Below, one piece after another: positions 9,464 to 17,825 of a DNA stretch of 19,300 bases; position 1 is the first letter of the stretch, and every line of letters starts with the position of its first letter. This DNA comes from Verrucomicrobiaceae bacterium (lineage in GTDB: Bacteria > Verrucomicrobiota > Verrucomicrobiae > Verrucomicrobiales > Akkermansiaceae): assembly GCA_947372405.1 (NCBI GenBank), contig CANBTO010000029.1, forward strand, positions 1 through 19,300, given 5' to 3'. Made by a program: the position numbers and the translations under genes. The notes beneath the pieces are model-generated. The model was not told the DNA's origin. It searched no databases and saw only the letters and a list, made by a program, of their open reading frames with translations.

Positions 9464-9925
9464 TCACCAGTCGGGATTCTGCTGGCGGACGGCCTCGTAG
9501 AGGACGATGGCGACGGCGGTGGAAAGGTTCAGGCTGCGGGTGCCGCCAGGTGACATCGGGATGCGCAGTGCGTGGTCTCCTGCGTCGCGGACGATCTCTT
9601 CCGGCAGGCCTTTGGTTTCACGGCCGAAGACAAGGTAGTCTCCGGGCTTGAAGCATGTCTGCCATGGAGTGGTGGTGGCTTTCGTGCTGAGATACCAGAA
9701 TGCCGCAGCGGGATCGGCGGCCGCCCGCATTTCCGTCAGGGATTTCCAGACTTCCAGTTTCACGTCGTGCCAGTAGTCCAGACCGGTGCGGCGCACGTGT
9801 TTGTCGTCGAGCGAGAAGCCCAGCGGTTCGATCAGATGCAGGGTGGCGTCCGTGGCGAGCGCGAGGCGCCCCGCAGCCCCGGCGTTGTGGGGGATCTCGG
9901 GCTCCAGCAGGACGATGTGGAACAT
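9464..9925 (-). CDS. trmL: tRNA (cytidine/uridine-34-2'-O)-methyltransferase TrmL
   Basis: This SPOUT-superfamily enzyme 2'-O-methylates the wobble nucleotide of certain leucine tRNAs using S-adenosylmethionine; it works as a dimer. At 153 residues it matches the usual length. All three SPOUT motifs are present: EPEIPHNAGAAGR (8-20), FGRETKGLP (100-108) and IPMSPGGTRSLNLSTAVAIVLYE (about 122-144). The last two build the trefoil knot that binds the cofactor. It follows the upstream membrane-protein gene by nine bases and precedes the DUF4013 gene by 16, so it is probably co-transcribed. No Shine-Dalgarno site is obvious. Confidence 0.93.
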   Translation of the reverse strand: MFHIVLLEPEIPHNAGAAGRLALATDATLHLIEPLGFSLDDKHVRRTGLDYWHDVKLEVWKSLTEMRAAADPAAAFWYLSTKATTTPWQTCFKPGDYLVFGRETKGLPEEIVRDAGDHALRIPMSPGGTRSLNLSTAVAIVLYEAVRQQNPDW

Positions 9926-9934
9926 GGCGTTTGC

Positions 9935-10573
9935 TCAGGATGGATCCCTGCGCCGGGCGAGGGTGAGCGATAGCCCGAGCGCGCCGATGAACAGGAAATA
10001 ACAGGCCAGCAGCTCGAGGTAGCTTTTGCAGATCCGCGGAATGGTGGGTGAAAAGGCGACGCCGAGCGATGCCTTCCAAAACTTGGTGCTGCCGATCACG
10101 TGGTTGAAGATATAGATAATCAGCAGCGCAGCGGCGATCAGGCCCGAGCCAGCGTGGTTGCCGAGCGTGGCCATGAAATTGAGCATCGCCTTGCGGTGGC
10201 GCAGGGCCGTGACGAGCGCGACGAGCAGGATCAGGCCGACCACCCACGTTTCGGGGAATTTCCAGCCAAGGATGTCCGAGATGAAATCATCGATCTCGTC
10301 GATGGACGCGGCGACGAGCCCCAGGCCGAAGACACGGCAGACCGGACGATGATATCCCGCGTGGGGAGCCGCGCCGAACATCACCGTGGCGGCGGCGGCA
10401 AGAAGCGCGGCCTGGAGCAGGATGACGGTGCCGGTGCTGATCTGGACGGAACCCCGGTTGGGCAGCCATGCGGGCAGCAGGATGGCCACCGACCCTGCGG
10501 AAATCATGATGATGCGCAGCAGCGTGCGCGACCACGAAGGCCTCCTCTGGGGATTGTGCGGCGAGTCAGTCAT
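9935..10573 (-). CDS. Hypothetical multi-pass membrane protein
   Basis: This 212-residue membrane protein is not assigned to a family. Likely membrane segments are about 18-37, 47-68, 80-92 (weak), 109-124, 143-160 and 182-206. Basic residues cluster at the N-terminus (RRPSWSRTLLR) and C-terminus (ARRRDPS). An acidic, partly amphipathic stretch, IDEIDDFISDILGW (91-104), lies between the third and fourth segments. It is the first gene of the four-gene minus-strand operon, so the operon promoter should lie in 10574-10663. Confidence 0.6.
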   Translation of the reverse strand: MTDSPHNPQRRPSWSRTLLRIIMISAGSVAILLPAWLPNRGSVQISTGTVILLQAALLAAAATVMFGAAPHAGYHRPVCRVFGLGLVAASIDEIDDFISDILGWKFPETWVVGLILLVALVTALRHRKAMLNFMATLGNHAGSGLIAAALLIIYIFNHVIGSTKFWKASLGVAFSPTIPRICKSYLELLACYFLFIGALGLSLTLARRRDPS

Positions 10574-10663
10574 CTGCCACGCAGCTTAGGGTTTCCCCCA
10601 TCATGCGCAAGACCGATGCGGCTGGATCGATATTGCGGACGGCGTGTTGCCGTGCCGGGCGGC
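10574..10663. promoter_or_regulatory. Intergenic gap holding a permease hairpin and the likely operon promoter
   Basis: These 90 bases lie between two minus-strand genes. ACGGC (10639-10643) and GCCGT (10649-10653) form a five-pair stem with a five-base loop just after the permease stop, without a T-run, so termination is possible but weak. Nothing resembling a strong sigma-70 promoter stands out for the downstream operon. Confidence 0.3.
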
Positions 10664-11860
10664 TCACCTGCCGAAATGATTGATCAGCCAGCCGACCAGC
10701 AGCACCTGCGGCATCGTGATGAGCGGTAGGGCGAAGGTGGCCTTCCATGAGCGGGTGGTCTGGCGCAGGCTCATGATGCCGGTGTAGTCGGTGGCCGCGC
10801 CGCCCATCAGGAAGAGGAAGGCGTTGCCCGGCGCGTGGGCGCGGAGGATCAGATCCGCCGCGATCGGCGAGGAGCCGCAGGAACAGATCTCCATCAGCGT
10901 CGTCGCCAGCAGCGTGTAGAAAAACCCTTCGGCACCGGGACCGAAGTGATGTTGGAACGTTTCCTCGTTCACAAAGGCCCGCAGCAGGCCTGTTAGCACG
11001 AAGCCGAAGAAGATCCAGCGCAGGACCATCCGTGATCCAGAGAGTCCCTCACGGACGAGACGGCGGTAGTTTTTCCCGCCAGGTTTGAGCGACCGCAGTA
11101 CTTCCATGATTGACGGACCCATGCGGTATCCGGTCGGCAGGGTGACGGTGTTAGGGTTGTGCGGGATTTTTCCGGCATGCACCAGGCGGTCGGCGATCCA
11201 GCCGGTGACCAGTGCCATCAGCATCGAGAGCGCGACGAAAAGCAGCATCCACTTCCAGCCGATGAGCGCGGCCAGGATCAGGGTGAGCGAGAGCGAGTTC
11301 CACGGGCTGGCGATGAGGAACGCCAGCGTCTGGCCAAGCGACGCACCACGTTGGTAGAGCCCCATGCCAACCATCAGGATGCCGTGGTTGCACATGTCTA
11401 ACAGCACGCCCGCGCCCACCGCCCGGAACAGCCCGGACACGCTGCCACCGCGGCCGAGGATGGCCGCCACCAGCTCCTTGGGAAAGCGCCCGATCACCGC
11501 CACGGCCACAATCCCGAACAACACGCCCCACCACGATTTGACGAGCATCTCATAACAGGTGGAGCTGAAGACATCCAGCCGCTGCGGCGCCTCAGGCAGG
11601 GCGAAATGCGCCGCCACACCTGCTAGAAACACAAGCATCGATCCCCACAGCAGGAAATCCGGGCGGCTCTTCGTTTCACCACCGCAGCAGGAATTTTCGG
11701 TGGAAACCGTGCCGCAACAAGAAGCTACTGGAGTTGGCGCACAGCAAGGCGGCGGCGCTGTCTTCAAGGATGACGGCGGCGTCAGCTTCAAAAACGAACG
11801 CCGCCTCGCCAGCCGGTCGTGGTCATCGCCGGGCGGCGGGTTGGAACAACAGTCGGACAT
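10664..11860 (-). CDS. ArsP/DUF318-family permease with Cys-pair N-terminal tail
   Basis: This 398-residue transporter of the DUF318 (ArsP_1) permease family exports metalloid or heavy-metal species. The family core appears as two related halves. One is CNHGILMVGMGLYQRGASLGQTLAFLIASPWNS. The other is EICSCGSSPIAADLILRAHAPGNAFLFLMGG, whose CSCGSSP resembles the signature of ArsP proteins. The N-terminal tail of about 62 residues holds four CC pairs (residues 4-5, 39-40, 48-49 and 58-59), which looks like a soft-metal-binding tail. Relatives are annotated as arsenic- or Cu/Zn-efflux permeases, and the metal cannot be decided here. ATG 11860 (MSDCC) is preferred; ATG 11884 is in frame, but its extension translates a palindrome. 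It lies 94 bases downstream of the GH116 gene on the same strand. Confidence 0.8.
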   Translation of the reverse strand: MSDCCSNPPPGDDHDRLARRRSFLKLTPPSSLKTAPPPCCAPTPVASCCGTVSTENSCCGGETKSRPDFLLWGSMLVFLAGVAAHFALPEAPQRLDVFSSTCYEMLVKSWWGVLFGIVAVAVIGRFPKELVAAILGRGGSVSGLFRAVGAGVLLDMCNHGILMVGMGLYQRGASLGQTLAFLIASPWNSLSLTLILAALIGWKWMLLFVALSMLMALVTGWIADRLVHAGKIPHNPNTVTLPTGYRMGPSIMEVLRSLKPGGKNYRRLVREGLSGSRMVLRWIFFGFVLTGLLRAFVNEETFQHHFGPGAEGFFYTLLATTLMEICSCGSSPIAADLILRAHAPGNAFLFLMGGAATDYTGIMSLRQTTRSWKATFALPLITMPQVLLVGWLINHFGR

Positions 11861-11880
11861 GCTAGGGCCGGAGGCTAGCC
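11861..11880. repeat. Imperfect palindrome with GCCGGAGGC core before the permease start
   Basis: GCTA ... TAGC arms surround GCC-GGA-GGC with a GG bulge. It directly abuts the ATG of the permease, so in the transcript it would fold at the ribosome entry site. The CGGAG core recurs in the RAYT ends and in the palindromes at 18852-18869 and 18922-18941. Confidence 0.45.
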
Positions 11881-11954
11881 GCATACCGTCGGCGGTTCAA
11901 CCCCGGTGAAGAGTTGTGGGAAACCCGCTTCAGTGGCACCCGGAAGCTGGTCAT

Positions 11955-14900
11955 TCAAGTCAGCACGATTTCCAGTTTTCCGCCGGTGGTGATTTCCTCA
12001 GGATTTTTCATGGTAATCAAAACCCGCTTGCCCTCGCGCTTCATGCCCGCATCAACCGCTTTTCCGGCACGCAGAACTTCCGCCGAAGCCGCCGATTCAT
12101 GTTCCAGAGCGATGGTTTTCAGGTTCAGTGTTCCCCAGCGAACGGAAATTTCCGCTATAAGTTTCCCGCCATCCAACTTTTGCGTGTAGCCGCCCCAGCC
12201 TGCGGCGCTGGTGAAGGCGCACTTGAAATTTTCCGGCGTGAGCTTCGGCGCGAAACCGATATGGCTTTTCGGCCCGTGGTGCTCGAATCCGCATGCGGCG
12301 ATGAACACGCCGTAGCTGGCCATGGCGCGCGAATAGTGGTCGCCGCACTCGATCTCGTTCCAAGGATTGCGGCGTGAGGCGCGGTGGCGGTCGTGGATGG
12401 CGCGCTCGACGGCCAGGCCCTCCATGACCAGGCCTTCATCAATCATGTGTCCCGCCACCTGATGTTCGAAGCCGCTCATGCACTCGTTGAGATAGCCCAA
12501 GTCCCCCTGACGGTCGCCGTGCGGCCAAGTCGTCATGATGACGCCGCCTTCGCCAGACATGGCATACCAGCGGCCGTCCTTGAACATCCGTCGGAACGGC
12601 CCGACATCCGGAGTGAAGTTGTATTTCCAGATCGAGCGCAGCGCGGACTGAGTATTCGCCAAAGGCAGGATACGTCCAAGGCCGACTTGGTTTGCCCAAG
12701 CCTGGCCATAGACCTGATCGATATGACAGCCGTTGCCTATGATGAAACTGTCCGGATGGCTGCGGTCGGGCTTATGGATGAAGTACTCGCCGTTCCAGAG
12801 ACGATCCACCAGATTCTTTCCCCCGACATCCGTGATGGCTTTGGTGATCCGGGCAAACTCCGTATCACCCATTTCCCTGGCCATTTCCTCACCGGCGCGC
12901 AACGCCGCCAGATAAAGCGAACTCGTCCATGACATCGCGCCCCACCACAGGCCGGTATCCAATGTGGTGGATTGTCTGCCTTCGATGATTCCATCGTTGT
13001 TGACGTCTTGTTGGATGATCCACTGGGTGGCTTTTTTGATCCTGGCCCAATTCCGCTTCAGAAAGGCGTCGTCCCGCGACATCTGATGCTCCCGATAGGC
13101 GCGAAGGATGTTGCCAGCCTGGCCATCTAACACGAAGTCGCCGCGATACTCGCCGCGCGTCCAGATGCCGCCTGTTTCCGGGTCGAAGCCGACGCCCTCG
13201 GCAAAGTCCTGCATCTCGTGAGCGGCCCGTTCCAAGTCGGGGAAGAGCCGCGCCATTGCATGGGCGTAAAACCACACGCTGGTGCAGGTGCCCTCGCAGC
13301 AGCCCACACCTTCCCTGCCGTAGAAACGTCCATTCTCAAAACGATAACTGGTCGAGGTGGCGAGAATCGAGGTGTTGAGAAACGTGCGGTCCAGAAACCA
13401 GAACGGCAGCGTCGAATCATACCAGGTGTCGCGCCACAGCTTCGTCTGGGCTTCGAGTTGAGTATGATTTCCGGCAACATATTCCGCCACCGCCTGCGCC
13501 GAATCAAACCGCTTCGCGTAATGCCGCCCGACCTGAGGATGTTTCTCTCCAAGGGACAAGTTCGGAAAATGCCAGGCGAGCACGAAGGTCACGGTCCTGG
13601 ATTCGCCTGCCGCGAGCGTGAGCAATTTGCCGAGCGAGCCGGATAGCGTGTCCGTGAAAGGCGCGGACTTGTCGCCGCTGGTTTCGTCCGCATCGTCTAA
13701 CAACGCGAGCGACATCGTTCCGAAGTCCGGCAATTCTTCCAGCGGGCCGACCTGACCCTGACGGTCCGTAAAGACAATCCTGCCAACGCCGACATTTCCC
13801 CAGCCCTCGTTTGCGTCGTCGAGGATTTCCAGCCGCGCCTTTTTGCCGGAGAACTTTCTGACATCAAAACGCCTGAGCGACATCCGGTTGCTGTCCTGTC
13901 CGGCGATGGTCCGCACGGGTTGGCCTTCCACGAACAACGTCAACCCGAAGAGCGATTCCGGCCGTGCCCTGCCGCCACCGATCCAGAATGAGATGAAGTT
14001 CCGTTCAATGATGAACTCGCGGCTGACCAGCCTGCCGGTGGCGCCATCCTTGGCGGCAGCAGAATTGCCGGGGGCGGAAGCGTGGGAATTCACCACGCGC
14101 GCCGTGTCGCCGCCAACATCGCCCTGATAGGATGGAATTTCGGATTTCTTGACGGGGCCATTTCCAAAGGCTGTGCCTTCCACTTTCCAACCGTCATAGT
14201 TTTCCTTGTTCCAATCTTCAAAAACCATGTCTTCCCGGGTTGCCGGGACGGACGCGGTTTTTTCTGCGGAACAAAGCAGCATCGTGAGGCCGGGTTTATG
14301 GAGAATACGGTTGTGCAACAAACCGTCCGCATTACGGTTGTTCAAACATATGGCATTGCCCAACTCACCGGCAAGTGTTGCCGCGACCGGCGAGCCTGAA
14401 GTGTTGCGAAGCGTGAATTGCAGGATGGTCACCGGCAGGCTTGAATCGTCGGTATTGAGTGGAATGAATGGTGAGAAGGCTTCAAGTTTCACGGCGACCG
14501 GCACTTCCGCATCGGCGTAGTTCACGACGCCGATCGGATATTCGCCACGGAAACTCACGTCGGTAAAACCATCGCGGTCCAACGAAACCACCTTGTCACC
14601 GAGCTTCAGCAAAAATCTTTGCGTGAGCGGTGAATCCGGCTTGAGCGGATGGGCGTAATGCTCCGCTCCGGTGGAAATCTCCTTGTTGAAAATATCCCAA
14701 TGCCACAGCCGTCCGTCGCCGCCGAGATAGACTTGGCCGCAGCCGATTCCGCCGACCGGCATGCCCACGAACTTGAGTTCGCTGCCACGCAGGACTTCCG
14801 GCGTGCCACGTTCGAACAGGGATTTGATCCATTCCGGCGATAGCTTTTTGTCGGCGGGCACGAGACGATCGAAGTCCTCTCGCGTGAACGGCCCCGCCAT

Positions 14901-15023
14901 GACAGGCAGTCGCGAGAAGGCCAGCCCCATCATGCCGGCTGCCGACAGCCTGAGGAGATCACGCCGGGCAATGCCGGAATTGCACCCGCAGTTATGATTT
15001 GAACCATTGGACTGAGTCGACAT
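11955..15023 (-). CDS. Tat-exported GH116 beta-glucosidase-like enzyme with levanase-type insert
   Basis: This 1022-residue glycoside hydrolase is related to family 116 (GBA2-type glucosylceramidases and beta-glucosidases). A twin-arginine signal, ARRDLLRLSAAGMMGLAF (RR at 20-21), predicts folded export. The family N-domain starts with MPVGGIGCGQVYLGGDGRLWHWDIFN (about 88-113). The catalytic helical barrel holds VGCCEGTCTSVWFYAHAMARLFPDLE, where Glu577 aligns with the GBA2 nucleophile region. It also holds GCHIDQVYGQ, where Asp769 aligns with the acid/base. DGIIEGRQSTTLDT and LYLAALRAGEEMA support the call. Residues about 268-421 (FEDWNKENYDGWKVEGTAFG ... FWIGGG ... ILDDANEGWGNVGVGRIVF) look like the beta-sandwich found in GH32 levanases, here inside the N-domain. 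ATG 15023 is preferred over TTG 15044. The substrate is unknown. Confidence 0.85.
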   Translation of the reverse strand: MSTQSNGSNHNCGCNSGIARRDLLRLSAAGMMGLAFSRLPVMAGPFTREDFDRLVPADKKLSPEWIKSLFERGTPEVLRGSELKFVGMPVGGIGCGQVYLGGDGRLWHWDIFNKEISTGAEHYAHPLKPDSPLTQRFLLKLGDKVVSLDRDGFTDVSFRGEYPIGVVNYADAEVPVAVKLEAFSPFIPLNTDDSSLPVTILQFTLRNTSGSPVAATLAGELGNAICLNNRNADGLLHNRILHKPGLTMLLCSAEKTASVPATREDMVFEDWNKENYDGWKVEGTAFGNGPVKKSEIPSYQGDVGGDTARVVNSHASAPGNSAAAKDGATGRLVSREFIIERNFISFWIGGGRARPESLFGLTLFVEGQPVRTIAGQDSNRMSLRRFDVRKFSGKKARLEILDDANEGWGNVGVGRIVFTDRQGQVGPLEELPDFGTMSLALLDDADETSGDKSAPFTDTLSGSLGKLLTLAAGESRTVTFVLAWHFPNLSLGEKHPQVGRHYAKRFDSAQAVAEYVAGNHTQLEAQTKLWRDTWYDSTLPFWFLDRTFLNTSILATSTSYRFENGRFYGREGVGCCEGTCTSVWFYAHAMARLFPDLERAAHEMQDFAEGVGFDPETGGIWTRGEYRGDFVLDGQAGNILRAYREHQMSRDDAFLKRNWARIKKATQWIIQQDVNNDGIIEGRQSTTLDTGLWWGAMSWTSSLYLAALRAGEEMAREMGDTEFARITKAITDVGGKNLVDRLWNGEYFIHKPDRSHPDSFIIGNGCHIDQVYGQAWANQVGLGRILPLANTQSALRSIWKYNFTPDVGPFRRMFKDGRWYAMSGEGGVIMTTWPHGDRQGDLGYLNECMSGFEHQVAGHMIDEGLVMEGLAVERAIHDRHRASRRNPWNEIECGDHYSRAMASYGVFIAACGFEHHGPKSHIGFAPKLTPENFKCAFTSAAGWGGYTQKLDGGKLIAEISVRWGTLNLKTIALEHESAASAEVLRAGKAVDAGMKREGKRVLITMKNPEEITTGGKLEIVLT

Positions 15024-15343
15024 TTTTATGTTAGATATTTTCAAATGAGCATGGAAAGGCTGCTATTTCGTCTTGGAAGGTGTTACTTGGAACAAAGACG
15101 TGCCGGGTAACCAACATTTGCTGGCTTTGGAGAGTTTTCCGCAGTGCGGTGAGCGTGCCGAATACGTATTGCGCCCCCTCCGTATTTCATGGCTTCCACG
15201 ACCAGACGACCTGGCAGTTCATCGGCAGGAATGAATGAATCGCCGGCAGATCGCATTCAGGTCTGGTGAACACCGTAGGGTAAAAAGTCCTGAAGCGCTT
15301 TTCCTCCTTGATTCCGTGATGGTGAAACGTGTCCGCGTCCACT
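15024..15343. other. Intergenic region between divergent GH116 and rsmC
   Basis: These 320 bases carry the promoters of two divergent genes, but no convincing -35/-10 pair is visible. AT-rich sequence at 15021-15045 includes a CTAACA motif (15029-15034, minus strand) immediately upstream of the GH116 ATG. On the minus strand, 15187-15342 reads as up to 51 codons from a GTG, ending ...FYPTVFTRPECDLPAIHSFLP...QVVWSWKP, with GC-rich third positions in its second half. It has no ATG and may be a remnant or chance. Nothing else is recognised. Confidence 0.4.
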
Positions 15344-16408
15344 ATGAACCCCTGCGTGAACCCCGCCCTTGAAACCCTTTTGCTCGCGTTTTCCGATGAC
15401 GGCCTCGCCGTGCCAGCGCGGGCTTTGTTTGTCGGGGCGGAGGCACATCCAGCGCTGATGGATTGGCCGGAGATCACCGGTTGGCAGCCGCTCAAGCCGA
15501 AGGCGGATGCTTGGGATCGCGCCGGTTTTGCACGCGTGGACGAGCTGCCGGACGGCAAATGGCCGTTGGTGCTCGTGCTTCCCGGCAAGTCCCGCGATGA
15601 ATCGCTGGAGTGGTTCGCCATCGCGCGCGACCACCTCGCACCCGGTGGCCGGATCGTCGCCGCCATGCCTAACACCGCCGGCGCGGGGCGTTTTGAAAAG
15701 GAACTCGGCAAGGCCACCGGAAACATCGCCTCCATTCAGAAACACAAGTGCCGCGCGTTTCATGCGGCCAACGACGGAACATGGAACGAGACGCTCTTCG
15801 ATGAATGGCGCATGCTCGCACAAGCACATGAAATCCCCGGCACGCATTTCATCACGCGGGCCGGGATTTTCAGCAGCGACCACATCGATCCCGGCTCGCG
15901 GCTGCTCGCGGAGCATCTTCCGGCCAGCCTCCACGGCCACATTGCCGACCTCGGCGCAGGCTGGGGATTTCTATCAGACGCGGTGTTGGATCGCTGCCGG
16001 AGGATCGATCGCATCGATCTGTTCGAAGCGGATGCGCGCGCGCTCGACTGCGCGCGCCGCAATCTCGCCAGACATCAACCGGAGATCCCCCGCCTCGCAT
16101 CGCCCGTCTGTTATGTGGAGGACGAGCCGAAGATCCGTTTCCACTGGCACGACGTCACCACCGGCCTGCCGGAGCTTTACGACGCCATCATCATGAACCC
16201 GCCCTTCCACAGCGGCCAGGCGACCGACGTGGATCTCGGCCGCGCGTTTCTAACAACCGCCATCGCATCGCTCAAACGCGGCGGAAAATTGCTGCTGGTC
16301 GCAAACCGCCAGCTCCCCTACGAAGCCGTGCTCGAAACCCGCGGCCTCGCCTGGCGCAAGGTGGCCGAGGACAGAACCTACAAGCTCCTCTTCGCCGACA
16401 AACGCTAG
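15344..16408 (+). CDS. rsmC: 16S rRNA guanine-N2 methyltransferase (RsmC-like)
   Basis: This 354-residue class I methyltransferase of the RsmC/RlmG type is predicted to methylate G1207 of 16S rRNA in the assembled 30S subunit. As in the family, the N-terminal half is a degenerate methyltransferase-like domain and the C-terminal half is catalytic. Motif I is DLGAGWGFLSDAVL (from residue 202). The acidic cofactor residue lies in IDLFEADARAL. Motif IV is IIMNPPFHSGQATD (NPPF at about 285-288). The tail LGRAFLTTAIASLKRGGKLLLVANRQLPYE is nearly diagnostic. ATG 15344 is preferred over an in-frame GTG at 15329. RlmG, which acts on 23S rRNA, is a close relative, so the target is inferred. It is followed after 37 bases by rsuA. 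Confidence 0.9.
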   Translation: MNPCVNPALETLLLAFSDDGLAVPARALFVGAEAHPALMDWPEITGWQPLKPKADAWDRAGFARVDELPDGKWPLVLVLPGKSRDESLEWFAIARDHLAPGGRIVAAMPNTAGAGRFEKELGKATGNIASIQKHKCRAFHAANDGTWNETLFDEWRMLAQAHEIPGTHFITRAGIFSSDHIDPGSRLLAEHLPASLHGHIADLGAGWGFLSDAVLDRCRRIDRIDLFEADARALDCARRNLARHQPEIPRLASPVCYVEDEPKIRFHWHDVTTGLPELYDAIIMNPPFHSGQATDVDLGRAFLTTAIASLKRGGKLLLVANRQLPYEAVLETRGLAWRKVAEDRTYKLLFADKR

Positions 16409-16419
16409 ATTTCCACCGA

Positions 16420-16432
16420 CGGTCACAGACCG
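16420..16432. repeat. Palindrome CGGTC-ACA-GACCG between rsmC and rsuA
   Basis: A perfect five-pair inverted repeat lies in the short rsmC-rsuA gap, 13 bases before the rsuA start. It could act on translation of rsuA, or be a solitary dispersed palindrome of the kind seen at 18922-18941. No second copy is found in this window. Confidence 0.35.
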
Positions 16433-16445
16433 CCCCTACAGCCCC

Positions 16446-17147
16446 ATGAAACTCGTCAAACTCCTCGCCAACCTCGGCTATGGCTCCCGCAAGGAAGCGC
16501 AGCGCATGATCCGTTCCGGTGCCGTCACCGATGACACGGGCCGCGTGCTTGCCGACCACGAGGTGCCACCTCATGACCGCATCCGCGTGCGTGGCGAGGA
16601 ACTCGATCCACCATCGCCGCTCACCATCATCCTCAACAAACCGGACGGCTACACCTGCAGCACCGAGGACCCGGGCGACACGATCTACGACCTGCTGCCG
16701 CCACGTTTCTCCTGCCGCAATCCCGGCCTCAATCCGGTCGGGCGGCTGGACAAGGACACCACCGGCCTGCTGCTTCTAACAGACGACGGCAAGCTGCTCC
16801 ACCGCATCATCCATCCCAAGTCCGGCTGCCTGAAAATCTATCACGCAGTGCTCGACCGCCCGCTGGAAGGTCATGAGGCGGAGCTTTTCGCATCCGGCAC
16901 GCTGTTGCTCAACGGCGAGGTGAAGCCGCTGCTGCCCGCACCGCTGGAGGTGCTCGGCGAGAAGGAGGCGCTCGTCACCCTGCACGAGGGACGCTACCAT
17001 CAGGTCCGCCGCATGTTCGCCGCGGCGGGAAACCATGTGGTCTCGTTGAAGCGCCTGTCCATCGGCGGACTCAAACTGCCCGAGGATCTTGAGGAAGGCG
17101 AATGGCGCGAACTCACACCGGAGGAACTCGCCGCGGTCTTCACATGA
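16446..17147 (+). CDS. rsuA: 16S rRNA pseudouridine synthase (RsuA family)
   Basis: This 233-residue pseudouridine synthase of the RsuA/RluB/RluE/RluF group matches the length of E. coli RsuA, which makes pseudouridine 516 in 16S rRNA. An S4 RNA-binding domain fills about residues 1-48 (KLLANLGYGSRKEAQRMIRSGAV). The catalytic motif is PVGRLDKDTTGLLLLTDDG, with Asp102 as the nucleophile. ILNKPDGYTCS and EGRYHQVRRMFAAAGNHVVSLKRLSIGGL are the other family motifs. It probably forms an operon with rsmC, so two 16S rRNA modifiers are made together. It converges on sanA with six bases between the stop codons. RsuA is preferred over RluE or RluF by length and the S4 domain, but the exact target base is inferred. 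Confidence 0.9.
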   Translation: MKLVKLLANLGYGSRKEAQRMIRSGAVTDDTGRVLADHEVPPHDRIRVRGEELDPPSPLTIILNKPDGYTCSTEDPGDTIYDLLPPRFSCRNPGLNPVGRLDKDTTGLLLLTDDGKLLHRIIHPKSGCLKIYHAVLDRPLEGHEAELFASGTLLLNGEVKPLLPAPLEVLGEKEALVTLHEGRYHQVRRMFAAAGNHVVSLKRLSIGGLKLPEDLEEGEWRELTPEELAAVFT

Positions 17148-17153
17148 GCCCGA

Positions 17154-17825
17154 TCACTGCGGCAGCTCCACGTGCTCGCCGAGATGCCTTGGCCGGGTGT
17201 TGAGGAAGTTCACGTCCAGCCACATCTTCACACGGGCGCCCACCTCGCGGAACTTGGTTTTCAATCCGGCGTTGGATTCCACGTCCTCGGCATCGAATCC
17301 CCACGCGTCGATGCCGTTTGCCTTCGCCAGATAGATCGCGCGTTCGTTCTGGAAACGCTGGCTGATGAACAAAATCGAGTCCGCTCCGAAGACTTCCTTG
17401 GCGCGCACCACCGAGTCCAATGTGCGAAGCCCGGCGAAGTCGCACACGATGCGCTCCGCCGGAATGCCCTGTCTAACAAGCGCGCGCTTCATTTTTTCGG
17501 GCTCGTTGTAATCGTGCGCGCGGTTGTCCCCGGAAACCAGCAGCGTGCGGATTTTCCCGGCATTCCAGACCTTGACGGCGGCATCGATACGGTAACGGAA
17601 ATATAGATTCTCACGACCGTTCACACGGTCCGAAGTGCCGAACACCAGGCCCACCTTTGTCGCCGGAACCTTTGATACTTCGGTGAAAGTCCTGCCATCT
17701 GCCGCCCAGATCGCGATGATGTTCGCATAGGCTACGACCGCCGCGCACCCCGCGCCCAGCCACAGCAGGGTCAGCAACAAACGCCGGAGCCACAGCCGCC
17801 AGCCGGATTTCACACGCGGCTTCAT
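17154..17825 (-). CDS. sanA: SanA/YdcF-like (DUF218) envelope protein
   Basis: This 223-residue protein of the DUF218 superfamily resembles SanA, an inner-membrane protein linked to envelope integrity and vancomycin exclusion in enterobacteria. Its biochemical role is unsettled. It has a basic N-terminus and one membrane segment (about 12-38) with the domain outside. The family blocks are VGLVFGTSDRVNG (58-70), RYRIDAAVKVWNAGKIRTLLVSGDNR (77-102), DYNEPEKMKRALVRQGIP (105-122), DFAGLRTLDSVVRAKEVFG (129-147) and ISQRFQNERAIYLAKANGIDAWGF. The ATG at 17825 overlaps the stop of the upstream lipid-kinase gene as ATGA, which argues for it over the in-frame ATG at 17867. The two genes are likely translationally coupled. 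Confidence 0.83.
   Translation of the reverse strand: MKPRVKSGWRLWLRRLLLTLLWLGAGCAAVVAYANIIAIWAADGRTFTEVSKVPATKVGLVFGTSDRVNGRENLYFRYRIDAAVKVWNAGKIRTLLVSGDNRAHDYNEPEKMKRALVRQGIPAERIVCDFAGLRTLDSVVRAKEVFGADSILFISQRFQNERAIYLAKANGIDAWGFDAEDVESNAGLKTKFREVGARVKMWLDVNFLNTRPRHLGEHVELPQ

Noticed and set aside
15303..15309. AGGAGG on the minus strand as a strong ribosome binding site
   Set aside because: No start codon follows at a suitable distance in any frame that stays open.
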